DNA of 64,000 nt from Pseudaquabacterium terrae. GTDB taxonomy: Bacteria > Pseudomonadota > Gammaproteobacteria > Burkholderiales > Burkholderiaceae_C. Both the position numbers and the translations under genes were made by a program. The notes under the pieces are model-generated. The model had not been told where the DNA came from and ran no database searches. It saw only the letters and a program-made list of their open reading frames with translations. Positions within the stretch are counted from its first letter, which is position 1, and every line of letters starts with the position of its first letter. Below are positions 1 through 7,043 of this stretch, piece after piece. Where the stretch lies: assembly GCF_013266755.1 (NCBI RefSeq), contig NZ_JABRWJ010000001.1, forward strand, positions 744,001 to 808,000, in the 5' to 3' direction.

Positions 1-1
1 G

Positions 2-1021
2 ACCTATTACTACTCGGCCGACGGCCGCTGGGACTACGAGGCGCTGCGCACGATCGCGCGCAACAACCTGATCGTCGACGCGCGCGAGGCGGCGCTCGAA
101 TTCAGCGGCTGCCAGGACTGCGCCGCCGTCGGCAACACCATCGTCTTCACGGCCGGCTACCAGCCGCCGTCCGACGGCGGCACCATCTTCGGCGGCGATG
201 CGATGCGGCTGCACGACAGCCGCATCCTCGGTGCGGCCGACGGCGCCGGCAGCGACTGCCAGTTCTGGGACGCGGCGCAGCAGGACTACGTGACGGTCGA
301 CCCGTGCTGGGGCGTCGGCGCCAACGCGCCCGCGCCGGTCAACCGCGTGCTGCGCAGCAACAACCTGCTGGTCGCCAACAACGTGTTCGCAGCGGTTGGT
401 GGCAGCTTCGGCCGCGGCACGGGAGGCGTCGTGCCCTGCCCGTTGAACGTCACCGGCGGCACGGCGATGCGCACGCACAACGCCAACTACTGGTGGAACG
501 GCGGCAGCATGCTGCCTTCCGAAGGCTGCAGCGCGCTGAACGAAGGGCCGCGCTCCAGATGGCCCGGCGCCGGCGCGACGCTGTCGCCGATCGCCGGCAG
601 CAGCATCGACTCAACGAGCCTCGGCCGGCTCGGCGGCAGCATCGTCGCGGCGCTGCTGCCGCGCAGCGGCGCGCCGCTGGCCGACATGGCGATCGCCGCG
701 GCACAACAGGCCGCCCACGACCGGCTCGGCGCGCCGCGCGGGCTGGTCGGCGGCGCCAGCGTCGGCGCCATCGTCGGCGTCGAGCCGACCAGCGACCGCC
801 TGTTCAACTTCGCCGAGCGCTTCTACCCCGAGTACTTCCCGACGCACGCCGCCAGCGGCCACGCCATCGGCTACTACTACCGCCACCACGCGGCGACCGA
901 CACCTACATCGGCAGCAAGGACGGGCGGCTTTACGTGCTCGGGCCGGCCTTCGGCGGCCAGATCACCGACCTCGGGCCGCTGGCGAACTGGCTGCCGGCG
1001 GCGCAGGAGGCCGGTTTCTGA
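2..1021 (+). CDS. C-terminal part of an exported beta-helix-like protein ending in a YP-FP module (5' partial)
   Basis: The frame is open from base 2 with no start, so the N-terminus lies outside the window; 339 residues are visible. The first ~180 residues are rich in Asn, Gly and short V/I strands (RNNLIVDAREAALEF, NNLLVANNVF), which fits a right-handed parallel beta-helix such as in polysaccharide lyases or adhesins, but I see no catalytic motif. From about base 788 to the end there is a separate module (LFNFAERFYPEYFP ... YYYRHH ... YIGSKDGRLYVLGPAFGG) that recurs in the proteins at 21004-21744 and 26092-27951. The stop TGA directly abuts the stop of the convergent gene (TGATCA across 1019-1024). 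Export is inferred from the family resemblance; the signal peptide would be upstream. Function unknown. Confidence 0.75.
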   Translation, partial: TYYYSADGRWDYEALRTIARNNLIVDAREAALEFSGCQDCAAVGNTIVFTAGYQPPSDGGTIFGGDAMRLHDSRILGAADGAGSDCQFWDAAQQDYVTVDPCWGVGANAPAPVNRVLRSNNLLVANNVFAAVGGSFGRGTGGVVPCPLNVTGGTAMRTHNANYWWNGGSMLPSEGCSALNEGPRSRWPGAGATLSPIAGSSIDSTSLGRLGGSIVAALLPRSGAPLADMAIAAAQQAAHDRLGAPRGLVGGASVGAIVGVEPTSDRLFNFAERFYPEYFPTHAASGHAIGYYYRHHAATDTYIGSKDGRLYVLGPAFGGQITDLGPLANWLPAAQEAGF

Positions 1022-1450
1022 TCAGGCCTTGTCGACACGCACGCTGACGCGGTACTCGCCGAGCGGGATCGGCTGCGTCGTCATCGGATAGGGATCGACC
1101 GTGATCAGGTTGATCCGGTAGCTGCGGTAGCTGGCGGTGCCCTTGTCGGTCGTGGTCGACAGCGCCAGCGCAGCGGGCGCCTCGCCGTTCTGCACGATGC
1201 CGACCCGCGCGACCGCCTCGCCGGCCCAGATGCACAGCGCCGTGGCAGGGCAGCGCGAGTCATCGACCGCGGTCAGGATCAGGCTCAGGCCTTCGGCGGC
1301 AATCACCGCGGGCGTGCCGGCCTGCAGCGTGACGGTGTAGGGCGCGCTCGACGGTTGGGCGGTCGGACCGCCGGCATCACCGCCGCCGCAGGCGCCCAGC
1401 AGTGCGCAAGCCACGGCAAGCGTCAGGGTCTTCAGGCTCATCACGCTCAT
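1022..1450 (-). CDS. Putative lipoprotein with a CIWAGE motif, coupled to sodC
   Basis: This 142-residue protein begins with a lipoprotein signal (hydrophobic [13 protein letters not shown], lipobox LGAC), so the mature part should be lipid-anchored in the envelope. The body contains [16 protein letters not shown]; similar DSRCP...CxWAG motifs occur in small exported proteins of unknown function, and the two cysteines probably form a disulfide. Its ATG overlaps the sodC stop by four bases (ATGA at 1447-1450), so it is probably translated together with sodC. A second in-frame ATG three codons later is also possible. The link to sodC suggests a role under oxidative or envelope stress, but that is inference only. 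Confidence 0.8.
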   Translation of the reverse strand: MSVMSLKTLTLAVACALLGACGGGDAGGPTAQPSSAPYTVTLQAGTPAVIAAEGLSLILTAVDDSRCPATALCIWAGEAVARVGIVQNGEAPAALALSTTTDKGTASYRSYRINLITVDPYPMTTQPIPLGEYRVSVRVDKA

Positions 1451-1983
1451 CCTCCGATCACGCCGCACACCACGCGCGCGCCGCCGCCGCCGAGCGGCGC
1501 CGGATGGTCGGCGTGGTTGTCGCCGCCGGCATGGATCATCAGCGAGCGGTTGCGCACGTCGGCCAGCTTCAGCCTCGGCGCGAGCACGGGATTGTCCGCA
1601 CCCCCGCCCGCCGCGACGTACAGCGCCGGCAGGTCGCCGAGGTGGCCGTCGCCCCAGGGCTCGCCATGGCGCTTGGTGCCGGCCGGATCGAAATGGCCGC
1701 CGGCGGCCAGCGCGGCGACCGGGCTGCCGCCGGCCGGTGTCGCCGGCTGGCACGACGGGTTCTCGTGGATGTGGAAGCCGTGCAGCCCGGGCGGCAGGCC
1801 CTTCAGCGACGGATGGAATACCAGCCCGTACGGCGATTCGGCGATGCGCACCGTGCCGGTGGACGCACCGGTGCCCGAGGCGTCGACCAGGTGCATCGTC
1901 ACCGTGATCTCGGCCGATGCGGCCGGGGCGGCGAAGCCGGCGATGCCGGCGGAGAGGGCGAGCAGCGAAATGGCGCGTTTCAT
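1447..1983 (-). CDS. sodC: Periplasmic Cu/Zn superoxide dismutase
   Basis: The 178-residue product converts superoxide to oxygen and hydrogen peroxide in the periplasm. A signal peptide (about residues 1-23, ending AASA) is followed by a complete SodC fold. Copper ligands are H71 and H73 in GFHIHE, with H151 near GGDNH; H97 (GGHFDP) bridges the metals; zinc ligands are H106, H114 and D117. C78 and C173 are placed for the conserved disulfide. These spacings match E. coli SodC with a constant offset. An upstream in-frame ATG exists at 2040, but 1983 is chosen because it gives a clean signal peptide and has AGGAG about 10 bases upstream. First gene of a two-gene unit with the lipoprotein gene downstream. 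Confidence 0.95.
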   Translation of the reverse strand: MKRAISLLALSAGIAGFAAPAASAEITVTMHLVDASGTGASTGTVRIAESPYGLVFHPSLKGLPPGLHGFHIHENPSCQPATPAGGSPVAALAAGGHFDPAGTKRHGEPWGDGHLGDLPALYVAAGGGADNPVLAPRLKLADVRNRSLMIHAGGDNHADHPAPLGGGGARVVCGVIGG

Positions 1984-2060
1984 CGAGGTCGGTCTCCTGG
2001 TTCGGCGATGGCGCGAAGCATACCCGCGCCCGGGGGGCATGCCCGGGCCGCGTCAGCCGC

Positions 2061-2840
2061 TCACAATGCGAGATAGGCCTCGCGCACCGCCGCTTCGCCA
2101 TGGCGCCGCTCGAGCCGGCGCACCGTGAAGTGGCCGCGGCTGATGTCCTGGAAGTGGTCGATGAACAGCAGGTTGATCAGCGCGCCGCCGGCCGCACCGA
2201 TCACCGGCACCGCCTGCGCCGCCGCCTTCTCCGACACCTGCACGTTGAAGCGTGCGGCGACGACGCTGATCAGGCGCAGCAGCGCCGGCGCGCCGTCCTG
2301 CAGCATGGCGTGCCTGAGCAGGTGGCCGCCGGCATCGCTGACCGCGCGCGCCAGCGCCGAGCGCATCGCGAAATAGCCGGTCTCGCTGGCATCGTCGCCC
2401 TTCGACGGTCCGCCGAGCGCGAAGACCTCGATGCAGGCCAGCTTGGCCGGCAGCGTGTCGAGCGCTTCGCCGTTGGCACGCGCGATGTCGGCGATCGAGC
2501 GGCAGATGATCGTCGTCGACACCGGCAGCTCGATGATCAGCGCCGGCAGCCCGAAGGCGCCGCCGGCCGCACCGCTGACGGTGGCGGCCAGCTTGTGCCA
2601 GCGTGGGCTCGACGCGGCGGCCGACTGCGGCTGCATCGTCAGCAGCGCACCCTTCAGCGCCGCGAGCAGCGCCTCGCGCGTGGCCTGGCCGAGCTTGTCG
2701 CGCCAGCCGGCGGGCAGCAGATCGAAGCCGCGCTCGATCGGCCGGCCGAGCACGTTGGCTGCCTTGGCCGCCAGCCCCGGCGTTTCCAGCAGCGCCTTGG
2801 CGGCGGCCAGCTCGGCGAGGTCTTCGGCAGACAAGCCCAT
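2061..2840 (-). CDS. EcsC family protein
   Basis: A 259-residue protein resembling the EcsC family (PF12787), whose biochemical role is not settled. Visible family features are the Gly/Ala-rich segment AAGGAFGLPALIIELPVSTTIICRSI, the central FALGG, and the C-terminal PVIGAAGGALINLLFIDHF ... GHFTVRRLERRHG. The hydrophobic Ala/Gly stretches suggest membrane association rather than classical transmembrane helices. Its ATG overlaps the upstream gene's stop by one base (TGATG), so the two are probably translated together. The name comes from the Bacillus ecs locus; in proteobacteria the family is only described. Confidence 0.85.
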   Translation of the reverse strand: MGLSAEDLAELAAAKALLETPGLAAKAANVLGRPIERGFDLLPAGWRDKLGQATREALLAALKGALLTMQPQSAAASSPRWHKLAATVSGAAGGAFGLPALIIELPVSTTIICRSIADIARANGEALDTLPAKLACIEVFALGGPSKGDDASETGYFAMRSALARAVSDAGGHLLRHAMLQDGAPALLRLISVVAARFNVQVSEKAAAQAVPVIGAAGGALINLLFIDHFQDISRGHFTVRRLERRHGEAAVREAYLAL

Positions 2841-3547
2841 CAATCGCCTCCCCCGCTGCTGCAACCGCCGCCGCCACCGTCGCTCGAGCCGCCGTCGCCG
2901 TCGGATCCACCGTGGCTGGCGTCGCCGAAGCCATCGGTGCCGCCGTCGAAGCGGTCGCTGTGGAAATCGGTCGCGCAATGGGTGCTGCCACCACCGCCGG
3001 CGACCGTGTCCGTGCGGCGCGGGCCGCCGCAGTCGGGCACGTAGCGAAAACCGCCGGCGATGCCGAGCTTCGTGTCCAGCGCGAACAGCAGCGGCAGCCG
3101 GGTCGGCTTGCGCGGATCGATGTGCTCCTCGCGGCAGACATGCCACCAGCAGCGCCGCAGCCCGGCATTGCCCGCGCGCTGCGGCCCGAGCACGATGGCC
3201 GGCGTGTGGTGCAGGAAGCGGCCGAAGGCGTGGCGGCAGAAGTCCTGGTAGTGGCGGGTGTAGACGATGAACTCGTGCCACAGGTCGTCGGCCGCCTGCG
3301 AGGGCATCGCCACCGGCTGCCGGCCGCTCTTCAGGCAGGCCAGGAAGAACTGGCGCAACCCGTGCGCGACGAGCTGGCAGTCCTTGGCCGTCAGTTGCGG
3401 ATGGTGGCCGCGCAGGCGGTCGAACAGGCCCTTGGGCAGTGCAAATTCACGGATGTGTGCCTCGCGGCGCAGGACACGCTGGCGCCGCCACATCCAGGTC
3501 GCGGCAATCAGGACCAGCAGCAAGGCGATCAGCGGCAGGACGGTCAT
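2840..3547 (-). CDS. Membrane-anchored glycine-rich-domain protein
   Basis: A 235-residue protein with one N-terminal membrane segment (TVLPLIALLLVLIAATWMW) followed by RRQR, so the bulk should face the cytoplasm. The middle part (ADDLWHEFIVYTRHYQDFCRHAFGRFLHHTP) resembles the glycine-rich-domain-containing (GRDP/PF07173-like) family, with conserved Trp, His and Cys. The last ~50 residues are almost entirely Gly, Ser and Asp with one Cys (DGGGGGCSSGGGD), a disordered tail seen in such proteins. The start at 3547 is preferred over the in-frame codon at 3610 because it gives the membrane helix directly. Couples by TGATG to the EcsC gene. Function unknown. Confidence 0.75.
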   Translation of the reverse strand: MTVLPLIALLLVLIAATWMWRRQRVLRREAHIREFALPKGLFDRLRGHHPQLTAKDCQLVAHGLRQFFLACLKSGRQPVAMPSQAADDLWHEFIVYTRHYQDFCRHAFGRFLHHTPAIVLGPQRAGNAGLRRCWWHVCREEHIDPRKPTRLPLLFALDTKLGIAGGFRYVPDCGGPRRTDTVAGGGGSTHCATDFHSDRFDGGTDGFGDASHGGSDGDGGSSDGGGGGCSSGGGD

Positions 3548-3591
3548 CGTTGGCAGCAGGCGGTCAGCAGCACGCGGGTATTCTGCGGCCG

Positions 3592-4410
3592 ATGAACACG
3601 TCTGCACCATCAGCGGCCACGGCCATCCGCGTCGGCGTCGGCGGCTGGACCTTCGAACCCTGGCGCAACAACTTCTACCCCGCCGGCTGGCCGGCGAGCC
3701 GCGAGCTCGAATACGCGAGCCGCCAGCTGACGGCGATCGAGGTCAACGGCACCTACTACAGCACGCAGAAGCCGGCGACCTTCGCGAAGTGGCACGACGA
3801 GACGCCCGAGGGCTTCGTGTTCTCGCTGAAGGCCTCGCGCTTCTCGACCAACCGCCGCGTGCTGGCCGAAGCGGGCGACTCGATCCGCCACTTCGTGGGC
3901 AGCGGCATCGCCGAGCTGCGCAGCAAGCTCGGGCCGATCGTCTGGCAGTTCGCGCCGACCAAGCGTTTCGACGCCGCCGACTTCGAGTCCTTCCTGAAGC
4001 TGCTGCCGCCCGAAGTGAGCGGCCGAGCGCTGCGCCACGCACTCGACGTGCGGCACGAGAGCTTCCGCTGCGCCGAGTACCTGGCGCTCGCGCGCCGCTA
4101 CGGCGCGGCGACGGTGTTCACCGATGCGGACGATTACCCGCCGATTCCCGACCTCACCGGGCCCTTCGTCTACACGCGGATGATGCGCACCGACGCCGCC
4201 CTGCCCGACGGCTGCCCGCCCGAGGTGTTTCCCGACCTGGCCGCCTGCGCCCGGCGCTGGCGCGACGGCGGCGAGCCGGATGGCCTGCCGCGCATCGAGC
4301 CGGCGCCCGCCGGCAGCGCCGCGCCGCGCGACGTCTTCATGTACTTCATCAGCGGCGCGAAGGAGAAGGCGCCGGCCGCGGCGATGGCGCTGATCCGCGC
4401 GCTCGGCTGA
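3592..4410 (+). CDS. DUF72 domain protein
   Basis: 272 residues of the DUF72 (YecE-like, PF01904) family, a TIM-barrel fold of unknown reaction. The typical opening is present (VGVGGWTFEPWRNNFYP), then EVNGTYYSTQKPATFAKW, the FSLKASRF segment and WQFAPTKRFD. The ATG at 3592 is the first that aligns with the family start; longer upstream in-frame sequence is antisense to the glycine-rich gene. Transcribed away from 3547 with only 44 bp between the start codons. A second, diverged DUF72 gene lies at 37910. Its 3' end overlaps the convergent AlkD-like gene by 62 bases. Confidence 0.85.
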   Translation: MNTSAPSAATAIRVGVGGWTFEPWRNNFYPAGWPASRELEYASRQLTAIEVNGTYYSTQKPATFAKWHDETPEGFVFSLKASRFSTNRRVLAEAGDSIRHFVGSGIAELRSKLGPIVWQFAPTKRFDAADFESFLKLLPPEVSGRALRHALDVRHESFRCAEYLALARRYGAATVFTDADDYPPIPDLTGPFVYTRMMRTDAALPDGCPPEVFPDLAACARRWRDGGEPDGLPRIEPAPAGSAAPRDVFMYFISGAKEKAPAAAMALIRALG

Positions 4411-5389
4411 CCCGCTCCACGACCGACTGGCTGGCCAGCTCGCGCGCCGCGTCCTTGCCGATCCAGCGCGTCGCCGGGTTGCTCGATTCGGCCAGCCGCG
4501 CGGCCAGCGCGACCGCCGCCGCATGCAGCGCCGGATTGCGCTTGCCGATGCCGCGCAGCGCCATGTTGACGGCCTTCTTGACGAAGTGGCGCTCGTCGCC
4601 GGCGGCTTGCTCGATGCGCTTCAACGCGTCGAGAAACAAGCGGTCGGGCGCTTGTTTGTCGTGCACCGACAGCCCCCAGGCCAGCGCGAACGCCGCGCGG
4701 CGCACGTACTCCTCGTCGCGCGCGGCCCAGGCCTGCAGCCGGTCCCACGCATGCGGCGTGCGGTCGAACAACGCGAAGCACAGCGTGTCGCAGATCGCCC
4801 AGTTGTCGAAATCGGCGCACCAGCGGTCCATCTGCGCCACCGTCACCTGGGCCGGATCGTCGACGTAGGCGGCCAGCATCCGCGACTCGTAGCCGCCGTG
4901 GCGCCACAGCTGTTCGGCCAGCGCATGCGACCTGGCCCAGCGCTTGGCGATCGCCTGGATTGCCGCCATCGGCACGCCGATCGCGTGCTCGATCGGGATC
5001 GCAAAACGGGTCAGGCCCTGGCGATGCGATTCGCTGGCCGCGGCCTGCAGTGCGGCCAGCGCTTCGGCGAGGCGATCGTCGGCTGCCGGCTGCGCGGGCG
5101 CACGCAGCGCCCGTGGCTTGCGCGGCGCGCTCGCCGCGCCGAGGCATTGCTCCACCGCTGCCAGCAGCTTGCGCTGCTCGGCCTGCGTGCTGACGCGCAG
5201 CCGTTCGAACTCGGGGCCCTGCAGCTTGACGTCGGCGAACAGCCCGCTCGGATCCTCGTGAAAGTGCAGGAACGCACTGGACTTGCGATAGAACGAGCCC
5301 GGCGTGCGCTCGCTCAGCGCCGGCTGCTCGCGCAGCCGCTGCAGCAGCGGCTCGAGTGTCGCGAGGGCACCCGGCCCGGCATGCTTCAT
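4349..5389 (-). CDS. DNA alkylation repair (AlkD-like) protein with an extra N-terminal domain
   Basis: 346 residues. The C-terminal two thirds (from about residue 115) are the HEAT-repeat AlkD-like DNA glycosylase family (PF08713): RFAIPIEHAIGVPM, MLAAYVDDPAQVTVAQMDRWCADFDNWAICD, and FVKKAVNMALRGIGKRN. AlkD-type enzymes excise bulky cationic alkylated bases. The first ~95 residues (FYRKSSAFLHFHEDPSGLFADVKL) look like a small MmcQ/YjbR-like or DUF1801-like alpha/beta domain, so this is a two-domain form. The last ~20 residues are low-complexity Pro/Ser/Arg and are antisense to the DUF72 gene, probably an extension after loss of an earlier stop. Lies 10 bp downstream of a GST gene, probably the same transcript. 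Confidence 0.82.
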   Translation of the reverse strand: MKHAGPGALATLEPLLQRLREQPALSERTPGSFYRKSSAFLHFHEDPSGLFADVKLQGPEFERLRVSTQAEQRKLLAAVEQCLGAASAPRKPRALRAPAQPAADDRLAEALAALQAAASESHRQGLTRFAIPIEHAIGVPMAAIQAIAKRWARSHALAEQLWRHGGYESRMLAAYVDDPAQVTVAQMDRWCADFDNWAICDTLCFALFDRTPHAWDRLQAWAARDEEYVRRAAFALAWGLSVHDKQAPDRLFLDALKRIEQAAGDERHFVKKAVNMALRGIGKRNPALHAAAVALAARLAESSNPATRWIGKDAARELASQSVVERVSRARGSAPSPRPAPSPSRR

Positions 5390-5399
5390 CGCGCGACGC

Positions 5400-6065
5400 T
5401 CAAGCCAGCGGCGCGGGCGTCAGCGGCACGCCTTGTTCGATCGCCGCGCGGTCTTGCGCCGCAAGCGCACGCTGGTAGGCGGCACGGGCCTGCACGCGCT
5501 GCCCATACGCCGCCACGGCGGGCGTGAAGCGATCGGCCAGGTCCAGGTAGCCGGCGAGCACCAGCGCATAACCCACCGACACGTCGGCGGCGGTGAAGCG
5601 CCCGGCGCACAGCCACTCGTTCGCAGCGAGCCGCGGCTCGAGCGTGCGCAGCCGCGCCAGGAACCACGTCGCATAGTCATCGGCCACCTGCGGCTGCTTG
5701 CGCTCGTCGGGCTCGAAGCGGCGATACCGCAGCACCAGCGTCTGCGGGAAGGTCAGCGTCGCCTCGCCGAAGTGCAGCAGGTTCAGGTACTCGCCGAAGG
5801 CCGGCTCGTCCGGCGCCACGTCGAGCGCGCGCGGCGAATGGCGCTGCGCCAGGTACTGGCAGATCGCCGCCGATTCGGTCATCCGCAGTGCACCGTCGAC
5901 GAACGCCGGCACCGTGCCGAGCGCGTTGTGCTCGAAGTAGCGCTTGTCCTTCACGCGCGGCGGGAACGGCCAGACGCGCAACTCATAGGGCAGGCCGATC
6001 TCCTCGAGCATCCACAGCGGGCGAAAGGAGCGTGCGCTGATGCAGTGGTGCAGTGTGATCGTCAT
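5400..6065 (-). CDS. Glutathione S-transferase family protein
   Basis: 221 residues with the two-domain GST layout: an N-terminal thioredoxin-like domain (about 1-80; start TITLHHCISARSFRPLWMLEEIGLPYELR, cis-Pro in GTVPAFVD, then the TESAAICQYLA glutathione-contact segment) and an alpha-helical C-terminal domain (WLCAGRFTAADVSVGYAL). The early Ser residues are candidates for the catalytic position of beta or zeta-like GSTs. Cytosolic; substrate unknown. It precedes the AlkD-like gene by 10 bp, suggesting a small unit for detoxification and repair of electrophile damage (inference). Confidence 0.88.
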   Translation of the reverse strand: MTITLHHCISARSFRPLWMLEEIGLPYELRVWPFPPRVKDKRYFEHNALGTVPAFVDGALRMTESAAICQYLAQRHSPRALDVAPDEPAFGEYLNLLHFGEATLTFPQTLVLRYRRFEPDERKQPQVADDYATWFLARLRTLEPRLAANEWLCAGRFTAADVSVGYALVLAGYLDLADRFTPAVAAYGQRVQARAAYQRALAAQDRAAIEQGVPLTPAPLA

Positions 6066-6131
6066 GCGTCAGGTGGTGATGGCAGGTGGGCGTCGGGATT
6101 GTGATCGCCGACGAGGGTGCCCTCCTCGAGC

Positions 6132-6563
6132 TCAGGTCTCGTCGAGGTAGCCGCGCTCGAACGCCTGCGCCTGGTCATCGAAGATTGCCATCGCGGTGCG
6201 CATGCGGCGGAAGCCCAGGCGCTTGTAGAACGGCTCGCGGCCCGGTACCGCGTAGAGGATGATCTTGCGGTGCCCGCGCGAGCGCTCGACGAGCCGCTCG
6301 ACGATCTGCTTGCCCAGCCCCGTGCCCTGGTGGCTGGGCATCACGGCGATGTCGCAGAGGTACGAGCAGTCGACGCCATCGGCCAGCGCGCGGCCGGCGC
6401 CGACGAGCCGGCCGTCTTTGCGCACGAAGCAGCGGAACATGCTGTTGCCGAAGGCCTGTTGCAGCCACGCGGGCGCCTTGTTGCCCAGCGGCGCCGCGCG
6501 GTACAGCGCGGACAGCTCTTCCCAATCGAGGTCGTCGAGGCGGTCGGACCAGTCGAGCGGCAC
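6132..6563 (-). CDS. GNAT family N-acetyltransferase (GTG start)
   Basis: 143 residues of the GNAT acetyl-CoA-dependent acetyltransferase fold. Visible landmarks are YLCDIAVMPSHQGTGLGKQIVERLV (motif A, Q/RxxGxG/A binding acetyl-CoA) and LYAVPGREPFYKRLGFRRM at the end of the fold. The start is taken as GTG at 6563, because AAGGAG sits seven bases upstream and the family sequence begins there; the in-frame ATG at 6749 would add residues antisense to the VOC gene. Substrate unknown. Lies 40 bp after the VOC gene on the same strand. Confidence 0.87.
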   Translation of the reverse strand: MPLDWSDRLDDLDWEELSALYRAAPLGNKAPAWLQQAFGNSMFRCFVRKDGRLVGAGRALADGVDCSYLCDIAVMPSHQGTGLGKQIVERLVERSRGHRKIILYAVPGREPFYKRLGFRRMRTAMAIFDDQAQAFERGYLDET

Positions 6564-6603
6564 GGGTGGTCTCCTTGTCGGTGAAGCTGCGAGTTTGTCG
6601 CTT

Positions 6604-6993
6604 TCAGCGCGCGGGCCCGAGGTAGGTCGACACCCACCAGGTGTTGCCGCCGGCGTCGACGAAGCCGCATTGGCGCTCGTGGTACGGCTTGTCCTCGGGC
6701 GCGGCCAGGCTGCGCGCGCCCTGCGCGATGGCGCGCTGATAAACCGCATTCACATCGGCCACGTAGACGTAGACCGCACCGACCCACGGCGTGATCGCGG
6801 GCGGCAGCTCGCCGGCCTCGACCCAGACGTAGGAGTCGCCGATCTGCAGCAGGATCGGCCCTTCGTCGTTGCGCTCGAGCACCGTGGCGCCGAAGGTCTT
6901 CTCGAGAAACGCCGGCAGCGTGTCGGGTCCGTGCAGATACGGCCGGACCGAGCCGGCACCGCGGTGCACGTGGGCGAGTGGCGTGGGGTTCAT
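6604..6993 (-). CDS. VOC (glyoxalase/bleomycin-resistance-like) family protein
   Basis: 129 residues with the paired beta-alpha-beta-beta-beta layout of the vicinal oxygen chelate superfamily: VRPYLHGPDTLPAFLEKTFGATVLER ... GDSYVWVEAGE ... VYVYVADVNAVYQRAIAQGAR ... ERQCGFVDAGGNTWWVSTYLG. This is the PhnB-like/YycE-like subgroup used for many unrelated small reactions, so no substrate is assigned. The start at 6993 is backed by AGGGAGC just upstream. Probably cotranscribed with the GNAT gene that follows. Confidence 0.87.
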   Translation of the reverse strand: MNPTPLAHVHRGAGSVRPYLHGPDTLPAFLEKTFGATVLERNDEGPILLQIGDSYVWVEAGELPPAITPWVGAVYVYVADVNAVYQRAIAQGARSLAAPEDKPYHERQCGFVDAGGNTWWVSTYLGPAR

Positions 6994-7043
6994 GTCTTGC
7001 TCCCTGCGTGATTCGACTGAATGGGGTTCGAGCCGCGACCTGA

